From positions 3,925-28,899 of the forward strand of contig AVPN01001060.1 of NCBI GenBank assembly GCA_000695325.1: 24,975 bases of DNA, written 5' to 3'. The notes below the pieces were generated by a model. The model did not search any database, was not told the DNA's origin, and saw only the letters and a list, made by a program, of their open reading frames with translations. The position numbers and the translations under genes were made by a program. Below are positions 1 through 8,522 of this stretch, piece by piece (within the stretch, counting starts at the first letter, position 1; every line of letters begins with the position of its first letter). The DNA comes from Pleurobrachia bachei (taxonomy: Eukaryota > Ctenophora > Tentaculata > Cydippida > Pleurobrachiidae).

Positions 1-202
1 TGCCCTCGGTTTTTCCTCTACTCCTTTCCTAAGATGATTTACGATTTAATTGATGGCCACAAATACACTGTAATCAATTAGGGCCAATTAGGGGCACTTC
101 CCCCAGGATTTGGGCTTGGGACTTTTTTTTGGTGATTCAGGGGACTGTTTACTACCGGATTATGCAAAAATTAGCTTGCCCCTAATGATTTCCAGGTTCA
201 GG
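1..202. other. Left edge, no feature seen
   Basis: AT-rich sequence with no convincing exon. It may hold the 3' UTR of the MATH-like frame, or intron of the HSPBP1-like gene whose 5' exons are not visible in the window. Confidence 0.4.
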
Positions 203-754
203 CTATTTTCGACAATAAATCCTTGCACTACTCCATGTAATCCCGTTTATTTGGTGGCTTGTCTTTTTATGTTCACGTGAATCCGAGATATAGTCTTTCA
301 ACATGGTATGAAAAGTCACCCAGTTGGGTTTTGCAGATCGAGCTATTTTCAGAGGTCCAATAAAGCTGTCTAGAATAGTTATCTCTGCTTCAATTGTAAT
401 AGTCTCCGAAAGGTATTTTATAGATGACATACCAGTTACGCCATACCCCTTTTGATCGTCATGAGAATAGTTACCACTAAATGCGATTTTTCTTCCACCT
501 GATGATAATTCAGCCAAGGTGAATAATGTTGAGCACTTCCACTCCTTTGTAGATTCGATAGGTTCACAGTGAAGAAAGGATGCGAGATAGCCATCATTGA
601 TCCTAGTCCTTATCCACCAAGTAAATCCTCCGAAAAGATGTTTGACGCTTTCTCTTTCGGCAATTGTAATCGCTGAACATTTAAACTTCGCTGATATAGA
701 AAAGGTTTCATGTTCCATACTAGAGCAACAAATGGTTAAATTAAATGATTTCAT
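203..754 (-). CDS. MATH/TRAF-like domain protein, single exon
   Basis: A 183-residue open frame starting at the ATG at 754-752. From about residue 44 it follows the MATH-domain pattern: a tryptophan-containing strand (FTWWIRTRI), a strand ending in LHCEP, a WKCSTLFTL strand, a conserved glycine region (KGYGVTGMSSI) and a final acidic strand (TITIEAEITI). MATH domains bind short peptides, often as substrate adaptors for Cul3 ligases when joined to a BTB domain. No BTB or RING partner is seen here, so it is either a stand-alone MATH protein, one exon of a larger gene continuing to the left, or a relic. It lies 5' of, and opposite to, the HSPBP1-like exons and could sit in an intron of that gene. 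The fold call rests on pattern recognition only. Confidence 0.5.
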   Translation of the reverse strand: MKSFNLTICCSSMEHETFSISAKFKCSAITIAERESVKHLFGGFTWWIRTRINDGYLASFLHCEPIESTKEWKCSTLFTLAELSSGGRKIAFSGNYSHDDQKGYGVTGMSSIKYLSETITIEAEITILDSFIGPLKIARSAKPNWVTFHTMLKDYISDSREHKKTSHQINGITWSSARIYCRK

Positions 755-863
755 GCTACGTTAAGAAAAATTGTCATTTTTGAATGGAGTAGCAAAATGC
801 AAGTTAAGAATTAAAAACGATTTCATTGGTCATATTGCCTACGACGCAGTCTCCCGATATGGC

Positions 864-917
864 CTGTCTGGCGCCGCCGATCCCGAGAATCAAATGGGGT
901 TTGGCGCCGCCATACAG
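864..917. mobile_element. 54-bp hAT-like MITE with 8-bp target duplication
   Basis: Left end CTGTCTGGCGCCGCC; the right end, reverse-complemented, reads CTGTATGGCGGCGCC. The element is bracketed by a perfect 8-bp direct repeat, GATATGGC, at 856-863 and 918-925. Short terminal inverted repeats plus an 8-bp duplication fit a non-autonomous hAT-type element. The core word GAGAATCAAAT recurs in related copies at 3119-3263, 5295-5439, about 10262-10312 and about 14090-14138. Confidence 0.7.
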
Positions 918-1034
918 GATATGGCGGGGTATTGCATAGCTAAGACTGTGTTTCGGGCGCCCGCAAGGAAGGGTTAGAACATAACAAGCGGGGTACTACG
1001 GGGTAATACGATGCTTTTTATTTTGATCTAAGCT

Positions 1035-1084
1035 CTTATCTCTCTCTCTCTCTTTCTCTCCCTCTCTCTCCCTCTCTCCCTCCC
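1035..1084 (+). repeat. (CT)n-rich tract before a splice acceptor
   Basis: Runs of tctctc and ccctctctc lead directly into the cacatcag acceptor of the first recognisable HSPBP1-like exon, so the simple repeat also serves as its polypyrimidine tract. Confidence 0.6.
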
Positions 1085-1091
1085 ACATCAG

Positions 1092-2391
1092 TGAGCTCCA
1101 GGGGTTAGCATGTGAAGTTATAGCAGCGGCTGTACAAAACAATGAAAAGGTTGCTAATTTTGCCACTGAGACCTTTATCCTGGGAGATCTTCTAAAAATG
1201 ACAGAACCGGGGAAACCTCTCTCCGTGCAAACTAAAGCCCTGTTAGCTATTTCTTGTAAGTTGATGATTCCCTGTAAGTAGGAACCAACCGACACAAGTA
1301 AATAACCAATCAGAACTCGTTATTTAGTTCACGTGACTGGTTATTAGCCAATCAGGGACCAGTGCAGTATTTTCTGATTCGGTCGGTTCCTGCCTGTAGT
1401 ATAATTCTTACCAGGGGAACGACACCGTTTTTGTGAAAGCTGGTACTTATCACACAGGAATCAGAATGTAGTTCCAAACCATTGACCACATGTATTCCTA
1501 AACTGCCTGTGTGATTTGCTTCTGGTGTTTCCCGCTTTGATTCTCAAACTCAGTTTAAAAACTGTCTAATTCAGGTTTGGTACGAGGTAACGCTAGTGCG
1601 CTGGCTAAGTTTACCGAGCTGGATGGCTACACAGCACCACTAAATTGTGCCCTTTCAAAGGACAAGAAACTCCGATGTAAGGTACCGTTATTATCGTTTT
1701 ACCTACTTCGACTTCTATTCTTCAGACACTACCAATGTGCCCCCTCTAGCTCTCCCTGGCCCTTTACCCCCCTCCCCTTACCCTTGGTCACCCAACTTCT
1801 TTATTTGTATGACACTGTACCAATATTTTCACCCCATTTCTCTATTCTAAATAAACAACCCCAACATTTCTCCCCAGGCACTTTTCTTCATATCCAGTAT
1901 CTGTTTGGACGACCCAAGTGGGCAATGTGAAAGATTCCACAAAGAAAACCTCCACGGACAACTGTTCAACAGACTTGAAACGGAAGCTGAACTTCGCGAC
2001 GATACCAGTCTAGTTCACACACTGAAGATTATAGATCTGATAGCGGGCCAGTTCCCGGAAAGAACATTTCCTGGAAATGGAGAGGAAATACTCTCGGAAC
2101 TACTCAGAAAATTAGGTACGCTATCAAACCTCGATTTCCCCTAACCTCTATTTATCGTTCACCTCCTCGATATATACCGTGCATTTTGATTTAGTGTCCC
2201 TTGAGGAGTCAATCGAGGTTTGATACTACATTATATCAGTATTCAGAACTTCTACTTGAAGTTCTCGATTGCAGTACAACACACTTAACAACAACTCCTT
2301 CTCAGGCAGCATGAAAGACCAGAGAGAAGAAGAAGTGAAGCTATGCCGGAAAGTGCTCCAGAAATGCAAAGATGCTGCCGTCGAGAGATGA
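1092..2391 (+). CDS. HSPBP1: HSPBP1/Fes1-like Hsp70 nucleotide exchange factor (last four exons)
   Basis: Armadillo-repeat exchange factors of this family bind the Hsp70 ATPase lobe and speed ADP release in the cytosol. Exons: 1092-1255, 1575-1681, 1878-2115, 2306-2391 (stop TGA). All junctions are GT-AG and phases agree (1/1, 0/0, 1/1). The joined product is about 196 residues. It opens with an armadillo helix (ELQGLACEVIAAAVQNNEKV) and continues through TKALLAISCLVRGN and FTELDGY, which closely resemble the human HSPBP1 stretch KALFAISCLVRE...FLRLDGF. The last exon ends in a charged helix, as in HSPBP1. The N-terminal part (roughly 90-160 residues in family members) is not recognisable between 1 and 1091 and probably lies left of the window. 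Fes1 or a SIL1 relative is the alternative; the LAISCLVR match favours the cytosolic HSPBP1 branch. Confidence 0.8.
1280..1392. mobile_element. ~113-bp MITE, GGAACC-type TIR, in an HSPBP1-like intron
   Basis: Ends are GGAACCAACCGA and TCGGTCGGTTCC. Flanks CCTGTAAGTA (1271-1280) and CCTGTAGTA (1393-1401) look like a target duplication of about 9 bp with one indel. The interior holds two CCAATCA motifs around a TCACGTGA core. A second copy in opposite orientation is at 22444-22558. Confidence 0.6.
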
Positions 2392-2500
2392 TTTACATAG
2401 GACTCTTATTTATTTTATATGTGTCAGATAGCAGCTGTATGTGTGTGTGCTGAATTTGTAAAACAGACTCATTTTTTGTTGTAGAACAACAATTTTAATA

Positions 2501-2574
2501 CAGTCGGACCCCGATTTACCGGGCAAAATGGCTTCCCCAGATGATTCCGATTCCCGGTAAACCGGGGTTCGACT
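2501..2574. mobile_element. ~75-bp pogo-like MITE
   Basis: Imperfect ~22-bp terminal inverted repeats: left CAGTCGGACCCCGATTTACC; right end reverse-complemented TAGTCGAACCCCGGTTTACC. Flanked by TA on both sides. The ends resemble those of pogo/Tigger elements of the Tc1-mariner superfamily, and the element is far too short to code for a transposase. A half-element with the same end motif is at 12997-13018 and its two duplicates. Confidence 0.6.
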
Positions 2575-2763
2575 ATATACGGGCTGATGCGTTTACCACT
2601 TTCTCAGTTTCTCTCTACCAATTTGGTTTACATATTTTGAGTTTGAGTGGGCTGCTACGTGTGAATTTTTCAGTGTTTAAGCTGATGTGGATGTTTATTT
2701 CTTTGGACTTATTTTAAACTTGTCAACAAAATTGAACTATTTGAGTTTACTTTCTACTCACAA

Positions 2764-2847
2764 AAAGTCGATTCTAGATTCTTACCATGCGGTTTGTAAT
2801 TGTATTCGAAACCCGGTCGCGGTAAATAAAATCTAGAATTGACTTTA
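2764..2847. mobile_element. 84-bp foldback element
   Basis: Ends AAAGTCGATTCTAGATT and AATCTAGAATTGACTTT form a 17-bp inverted repeat with one mismatch; inner segments around ttaccatgcgg and cgcggtaa continue the pairing loosely. No clear target duplication was found. Confidence 0.5.
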
Positions 2848-2900
2848 ACTGGCAGAATTGGAAGATATTGTCGGACGTGGAGGTAGTCGAGCAAACTCTG

Positions 2901-2977
2901 TCAGGCCAATACTCTGACCACAGTTCTCGCTCTTTGAGAGAAGCGAGAAGTGGGTCAGGCCAATGCTCTGACAGTGA
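2901..2977. repeat. Module of paired CTGTCAG-GCCAAT-CTGACAG palindromes
   Basis: Two copies of a 19-23 bp near-palindrome (GTCAGGCCAATRCTCTGAC) flank a ~45-bp spacer that itself pairs (TTCTCGCT with AGCGAGAA). The same module is nested in the hAT-like element at 3172-3255 and 5347-5430. Solo 23-bp copies lie just 3' of the TANGO2 stop at 7340-7362, 7633-7655 and 9361-9383. Confidence 0.6.
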
Positions 2978-3027
2978 CAGAGCATACTGCATGCTTGGTG
3001 ACATCTTGGCGACGTAGACACCTGGAA

Positions 3028-3470
3028 GGGTCTGAAACGGTCTCTACCCGGAGTTTGACGCAACGTCTGAAATCATATGGAACCTCAGAAATCAGACATA
3101 ATCCAACCCCTTCTCAAACTGTCTGGCGCCGCCGACCCCATCCGAGCGCATTTGAGAATCAAATGGCCGGGTCAGGCCAATGCTCTGACCACAGTTCTCG
3201 TGCGCTCCTTATTTGAGAGAAGCGAGAATTGGGTCAGGCCAATGCTCTGACAGCGCCATACAGGTCTCAAACACATTACGGACTTGAGACGGTATTTCTA
3301 TTGGTGACTTCAGACGTGCATGAGAGTGAGACGGGTTTGGTTTCCCACTGATTTCTGAGGTTCCATATGATTTCAGATGTTGCTTCTGTCTCTGATTTCG
3401 TCCAACGCCGTCTGATTTCGTCCAATTCCGTCTAACAGTAACTCCGGACGGGTAGAGACCGTTTCAAGTC
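3028..3470. mobile_element. ~440-bp foldback element (copy in A1)
   Basis: The left arm (about 3028-3098) and right arm (about 3352-3470) are inverted copies. The outer pieces pair through GGTCTGAAACGGTCTCTACCC against GGGTAGAGACCGTTTC, the inner through a 30-bp perfect stretch centred on ATCATATGGAACCTCAG. The right arm carries an extra ~55 bp of repeated CGTCTGATTTCGTCCAA-type sequence. The loop contains the 145-bp hAT-like element at 3119-3263. It lies downstream of ARMC7 exon 4. The inner arm is where the sequence turns from A1' into A2. Confidence 0.65.
3119..3263. mobile_element. 145-bp hAT-like MITE nested in the foldback
   Basis: Ends CTGTCTGGCGCC and GCGCCATACAG, flanked by TTCTCAAA and GTCTCAAA (7 of 8 bases match), as expected for an 8-bp target duplication that has since mutated. 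It carries the paired-palindrome module inside. A second copy, at 5295-5439, has the same flanks. Confidence 0.6.
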
Positions 3471-4045
3471 CGTCTGACGTCGTCTAAACGTCGTCCAGAT
3501 GGAAAACCCGTCCAGACGACGTCAATCAAATTTGCCTCAAATCAGCACCGCCAGACAGCATCACACCAAGTTGGTGACCAACTCCAAGGGCCCCGGCCAA
3601 ATCATTCCAATTCAATTTGCCACCAGCTTTCTGGCAACGCTAGTTTGATTATCAAACAGTGCGATGACTGAGTGCCGCTCAGATCGGATCGGTCAGCACC
3701 GCCAGACAACCAAACCGGCCACTACTACTAACTGTATTTTCACAGTTACAAATTGATAATAACTTGGTTTTTAGGAAAAATCAAACGGAAAAATGACAAC
3801 AAATCTAAAAAACAGACACGCACAATATAGTAAAAAATATCTGGGTTCAAAGTTCAAATTGATCTTCAATAGGGTCCCGTCTCTCCAACCAATGGAAGTG
3901 AAACAATATCCAATATCCATCACCAATTACTTTCTTGGGACTTTCTAATTCTTCTTGCTTCATTTGCATCTCACTACCAACGGTACGCGACCTCTGCAGA
4001 GTCACACAGAAGTCAAAGTCTCACAGCTCAGAAGTCCCACAGACG

Positions 4046-4181
4046 TCACACAGAAGTCGGTTGCAGTGTCATCAATATGCCCACCAGGGGTCTAACTCTT
4101 GGTCGGCTTTCTGCACCACACTTTCCCTCCAGGCTCTCAAGGAGAGTGGTTGGTGGCAAAGTGGCAGCAGCTCCTGGTACC
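4046..4181 (-). pseudogene. ARMC7: ARMC7 exon 4 copy (A1), detached
   Basis: Acceptor cttgcag is followed by 136 nt ending in TGA. The frame gives VPGAAATLPPTTLLESLEGK... and PRVRPLVGILMTL, matching the C-terminal armadillo helix of ARMC7. Its upstream neighbour across P is A1', not exon 3, so in this arrangement it has no exon to splice from. Confidence 0.7.
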
Positions 4182-4293
4182 CTGCAAGGGAACACTAGTT
4201 TTAGAAATCTATGAAATAAGTCAAAACTCAAAATATCAAAAACGTAATTTTTCATTTTCCGTAGAATTAAGATTATCTCTTTCTTTATAAGGA

Positions 4294-4327
4294 GAGGCAC
4301 GTGGTTAGGGCCCTAACCACGTGCCTC
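4294..4327. repeat. Palindrome P, copy 1 (A1/A1' hinge)
   Basis: Perfect 34-bp palindrome; each half reads GAGGCACGTGGTTAGGG inward, so the centre is TTAGGGCCCTAA. Here both flanks are A sequence, making P the centre of an inverted repeat with arms of about 950 bp. Confidence 0.95.
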
Positions 4328-5265
4328 TCCTTATAAAGAAAGAGATAATCTTAATTCTACGGAAAATGAAAAATTACGTTTTTGATATTTTGAGTTTTGA
4401 CATGTTTCATAGATTTCTAAAGAGTGTTCCCTTGCAGGGTACCAGGAGCTGCTGCCACTTTGCCACCAACCACTCTCCTTGAGAGCCTGGAGGGAAAGTG
4501 TGGTGCAGAAAGCCGACCAAGAGTTAGACCCCTGGTGGGCATATTGATGACACTGCAACCGACTTCTGTGTGACGTCTGTGGGACTTCTGAGCTGTGAGA
4601 CTTTGACTTCTGTGTGACTCTGCAGAGGTCGCGTACCGTTGGTAGTGAGATGCAAATGAAGCAAGAAGAATTAGAAAGTCCCAAGAAAGTAATTGGTGAT
4701 GGATATTGGATATTGTTTCACTTCCATTGGTTGGAGAGACGGGACCCTATTGAAGATCAATTTGAACTTTGAACCCAGATATTTTTTACTATATTGTGCG
4801 TGTCTGTTTTTTAGATTTGTTGTCATTTTTCCGTTTGATTTTTCCTAAAAACCAAGTTATTATCAATTTGTAACTGTGCAAATACAGTTAGTAGTGGTGG
4901 CCGTTTTGGTTGTCTGGCGGTGCTGACCGATCCGATCTGAGCGGCACTCAGTCATCGCACTGTTTGATAATCAAACTAGCGTTGCCAGAAAGCTGGTGGC
5001 AAATTGAATTGGAATGATTTGGCCGGGGCCCTTGGAGTTGGTCACCAACTTGGTGTGATGCTGTCTGGCGGTGCTGATTTGAGGCAAATTTGATTGACGT
5101 CGTCTGGACGGGTTTTCCATCTGGACGACGTTTAGACGACGTCAGACGGACTTGAAACGGTCTCTACCCGTCCGGAGTTACTGTTAGACGGAATTGGACG
5201 AAATCAGACGGCGTTGGACGAAATCAGAGACAGAAGCAACATCTGAAATCATATGGAACCTCAGA
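4311..5265 (-). repeat. Segment A1' (inverted copy of A1)
   Basis: Reverse complement of about 3364-4310 with scattered differences. Near 3712-3745 it matches A2 rather than A1; near 4197-4230 it differs from both. It ends inside the 30-bp inner arm of the foldback, where the sequence turns into forward A2. Confidence 0.85.
4438..4573 (+). pseudogene. ARMC7: ARMC7 exon 4 copy (A1'), inverted
   Basis: Same 136-nt exon as the A1 copy on the opposite strand, with intact acceptor and TGA. No ARMC7 upstream exon lies to its left, so it is an orphan. Confidence 0.7.
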
Positions 5266-6489
5266 AATCAGACATAATCCAACCCCTTCTCAAACTGTCT
5301 GGCGCCGCCGACCCCATCCGAGCGCATTTGAGAATCAAATGGCCGGGTCAGGCCAATGCTCTGACCACAGTTCTCGTGCGCTCCTTATTTGAGAGAAGCG
5401 AGAATTGGGTCAGGCCAATGCTCTGACAGCGCCATACAGGTCTCAAACACATTACGGACTTGAGACGGTATTTCTATTGGTGACTTCAGACGTGCATGAG
5501 AGTGAGACGGGTTTGGTTTCCCTCTGATTTCTGAGGTTCCATATGATTTCAGATGTTGCTTCTGTCTCTGATTTCGTCCAACGCCGTCTGATTTCGTCCA
5601 ATTCCGTCTAACAGTAACTCCGGACGGGTAGAGACCGTTTCAAGTCCGTCTGACGTCGTCTAAACGTCGTCCAGATGGAAAACCCGTCCAGACGACGTCA
5701 ATCAAATTTGCCTCAAATCAGCACCGCCAGACAGCATCACACCAAGTTGGTGACCAACTCCAAGGGCCCCGGCCAAATCATTCAAATTCAATTTGCCACC
5801 AGCTTTCTGGCAACGCTAGTTTGATTATCAAACAGTGCGATCACTGAGTGCCGCTCAGATCGGATCGGTCAGCACCGCCAGACAACCAAAACGGCCACCA
5901 CTACTAACTGTATTTGCACAGTTACAAATTGATAATAACTTGGTTTTTAGGAAAAATCAAACGGAAAAATGACAACAAATCTAAAAAACAGACACGCACA
6001 ATATAGTAAAAAATATCTGGGTTCAAAGTTCAAATTGATCTTCAATAGGGTCCCGTCTCTCCAACCAATGGAAGTGAAACAATATCCAATATCCATCACC
6101 AATTACTTTCTTGGGACTTTCTAATTCTTCTTGCTTCATTTGCATCTCACTACCAACGGTACGCGACCTCTGCAGAGTCACACAGAAGTCAAAGTCTCAC
6201 AGCTCAGAAGTCCCACAGACGTCACACAGAAGTCTTTTGCAGTGTCATCAATATGCCCACCAGGTTTCTAACTCTTGGTCGGCTTTCTGCACCACACTTT
6301 CCCTCCAGGCTCTCAAGGAGAGGGGTCGCTGGCAAAGTGGCAGCAACTCCTCCTGGTACCCTGCAAGGGAACACTAGTTTTAGAAATCTATGAAATAAGT
6401 CAAAACTCAAAATATCAAAAACGTAATTTTTCATTTTCCGTAGAATTAAGATTATCTCTTTCTTTATAAGGAGAGGCACGTGGTTAGGG
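5236..6489 (+). repeat. Segment A2
   Basis: Forward copy of A including the foldback loop, the second 145-bp hAT-like element (5295-5439), ARMC7 exon 4 and half of intron 3. It differs from A1 and A1' by substitutions, and by one in-frame codon insertion in exon 4. No other gene is seen between 4574 and 6221. Confidence 0.85.
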
Positions 6490-7058
6490 CCCTAACCACG
6501 TGCCTCCGGTGGTTTTATTACCTGTGAATATAGTAGAGGAGGGTTAAAGCGGAGACAATTGTTTCAGTGTCACATGTACCACGCAACAGATCCTCTATCA
6601 ACGGAAGGTGGGGAGATATGAGTCCCAGGAATTCTCTGTTCACCGACACATTCGCCAGACCACCCACCGCGAACCTGGGGAGAGTGAGAATCGATAAAAC
6701 AGTAGTAGTGTGTGTCGAATTGTGTTTTTTTCTGTGCCAATGGCACTGCAACTTAGAGAAAGAAGCAGAGAATATATTTAGATCATAATGATATTAAATA
6801 ATATTATGTAATTAATTAATTATACAAACTAAAAACAACGGAAGTTTTTAAGGTCTAATCAATCAATTAATAAATTTCACACCTACGAAGTAAGACGGAA
6901 GAAGATGGATCATCGAGAATATCCAGAAAGAGATCGCAAATATTAAGTTGTAGGAGGTAGCCGTGGTTAATTGGATTGTAGCTGAAGTTAGCCAAGTTAG
7001 CTGCTATCTGAAGTTTAGTGTCTTCATCTGTGGAACCCGAGAATTCCGTTACTAGTGC
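6222..7058 (-). CDS. ARMC7: ARMC7 exons 2-4 (contiguous copy, A2+B1)
   Basis: This is the only place where exons 2, 3 and 4 of ARMC7 lie in order on one strand: exon 2 7058-6883, exon 3 6674-6522, exon 4 6360-6222. Donors and acceptors are canonical and phases agree (2/2). Exon 2 encodes QIAANLANFSYNPINHGYLL, close to the human ARMC7 LANLANFAYDPSNYEYL; exon 3 encodes FAVGGLANVSVN, as in FAIGGLCNL; exon 4 the final armadillo helix. With exon 1 (10506-10450) the protein would be 174 residues against 198 in human. This copy differs from B2'/B3 at two residues in exon 3 (LISPHLP, LLRGT). ARMC7 is a small armadillo protein of limited known function. Confidence 0.8.
6473..6506. repeat. Palindrome P, copy 2 (A2/B1, probable ancestral context)
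   Basis: The same 34-bp palindrome, here joining A to B inside ARMC7 intron 3 (6361-6521), about 15 bp from the exon 3 donor. Because exon 4 and exon 3 are in register across it, this is likely the original arrangement. In the pre-mRNA it would form a strong hairpin next to the donor. Confidence 0.95.
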
Positions 7059-7547
7059 CTGGGGATGGGATGGTGTTAGGAGGGGAATGGGGTGTTAGGA
7101 TGGGGGTGGAGGTGTTAGGAGGGGGATGGAGGGGAAAGGGAACCAAATCAGTAACAAGTTCAAAACCATATTTTAAAAAAATGGGTGCAATGATTTATAT
7201 TATTTACACAGCTAACTTATTTTATCAAAACTCTAAAATCATACGTGAATTTGAAAATTGAAAAACAGTTTCAAATTGTACAGTAGGTAATAATCACACT
7301 TAATAACAGCTTCAGCCTTTTGGTAGGCCCTCCAAATATCTGTCAAGCCAATGCTCTGACAGCCAAATGTTGTTTCGATTAGAATTCCCATTCAAATCTG
7401 ACCTCCCTCTTCTCTGGCAAGTGAGTCCACTCAACCATCCTACATCTGTTATCAATATCCACTGATATCATAGTACTAGACACCGTTCCACACTCCCACT
7501 CCCCCACAGTATAACCCTCGTTAAAAAGGTGCTTAAATGACCCATGC
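6490..7547 (+). repeat. Segment B1
   Basis: Carries ARMC7 exons 3 and 2 (minus strand), part of intron 1 and the last 56 codons of TANGO2. It ends abruptly at 7547, where it folds back into B2' with 2 bp (CA) of shared sequence. Substitutions relative to B2' and B3 cluster in the 250 bp next to P. Confidence 0.85.
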
Positions 7548-7616
7548 AGATGTAGGATGGTTGAGTGGACTCACTTGCCAGAGAAGAGGGAGGTCAGATT
7601 TGAATGGGAATTCTAA
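7379..7616. pseudogene. TANGO2: TANGO2 3'-end fragments facing each other
   Basis: On the minus strand 7379-7547 is the 3' end of TANGO2 including its stop; on the plus strand 7548-7616 repeats the final 22 codons and stop. They meet at the foldback junction; about 100 nt present in the first are missing from the second. Neither can be expressed as TANGO2. Confidence 0.8.
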
Positions 7617-8505
7617 TCGAAACAACATTTGGCTGTCAGAGCATTGGCTTGACAGATATTTGGAGGGCCTACCAAAAGGCTGAAGCTGTTATTAAGTGTG
7701 ATTATTACCTACTGTACAATTTGAAACTGTTTTTCAATTTTCAAATTCACGTATGATTTTAGAGTTTTGATAAAATAAGTTAGCTGTGTAAATAATATAA
7801 ATCATTGCACCCATTTTTTTAAAATATGGTTTTGAACTTGTTACTGATTTGGTTCCCTTTCCCCTCCATCCCCCTCCTAACACCTCCACCCCCATCCTAA
7901 CACCCCATTCCCCTCCTAACACCATCCCATCCCCAGGCACTAGTAACGGAATTCTCGGGTTCCACAGATGAAGACACTAAACTTCAGATAGCAGCTAACT
8001 TGGCTAACTTCAGCTACAATCCAATTAACCACGGCTACCTCCTACAACTTAATATTTGCGATCTCTTTCTGGATATTCTCGATGATCCATCTTCTTCCGT
8101 CTTACTTCGTAGGTGTGAAATTTATTAATTGATTGATTAGACCTTAAAAACTTCCGTTGTTTTTAGTTTGTATAATTAATTAATTACATAATATTATTTA
8201 ATATCATTATGATCTAAATATATTCTCTGCTTCTTTCTCTAAGTTGCAGTGCCATTGGCACAGAAAAAAACACAATTCGACACACACTACTACTGTTTTA
8301 TCGATTCTCACTCTCCCCAGGTTCGCGGTGGGTGGTCTGGCGAATGTGTCAGTGAACAGGGAGTTCCTGGGACTCATATCTCCCCAACTTCCATTGATAG
8401 AGGATCTGTTGAGTGGTACATGTGACACTGAAACAATTGTCTCCGCTTTAACCCTCCTCTACTATATTCACAGGTAATAAAACCACCGGAGGCACGTGGT
8501 TAGGG
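7548..8505 (-). repeat. Segment B2' (inverted copy of B)
   Basis: Reverse complement of B from within TANGO2 to P. In ARMC7 exon 3 it agrees with B3, but it lacks the TAGTG duplication that B3 has in intron 2. Confidence 0.85.
7937..8473 (+). pseudogene. ARMC7: ARMC7 exons 2-3, inverted copy
   Basis: Exon 2 7937-8112 and exon 3 8321-8473 with intact splice sites and reading frame on the plus strand. No exon 1 precedes them and no exon 4 follows, since P leads into B3 on the other strand. The open frame implies recent duplication. Confidence 0.75.
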
Positions 8506-8522
8506 CCCTAACCACGTGCCTC
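8489..8522. repeat. Palindrome P, copy 3 (B2'/B3 hinge)
   Basis: Third copy of the 34-bp palindrome. Perfect pairing extends a further ~200 bp on each side because both flanks are B sequence. Confidence 0.95.

Larger units (their letters stand above)
3068..4310 (+). repeat. Segment A1 (left arm of palindrome 1)
   Basis: First copy of the A segment: foldback element, ARMC7 3' flank, exon 4 (minus strand) and half of intron 3, ending at the centre of P at 4310/4311. It is mirrored by A1' and repeated in the same orientation as A2. Outside the exon at 4046-4181 no gene is seen between 2392 and 4310. Confidence 0.85.

Noticed and set aside
996-1295. 99-codon minus-strand frame opposite the first HSPBP1-like exon
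   Set aside because: Runs through the (CT)n tract and is antisense to an exon with clear armadillo similarity.
2901-3255. Repeated palindromes as a CRISPR array
   Set aside because: Only paired copies with a shared, not unique, spacer; eukaryotic context.
4331-4684. 117-codon minus-strand open frame, also seen in A1 and A2
   Set aside because: It is the antisense of ARMC7 exon 4 plus intron and flank; the exon 4 reading has family similarity and correct splice phase.
7055-7261. 68-codon glycine-rich frame repeated at 7734-7940 and 9076-9282
   Set aside because: It lies in ARMC7 intron 1 in G-rich/AT-rich sequence with no family match; repetition only reflects the B copies.
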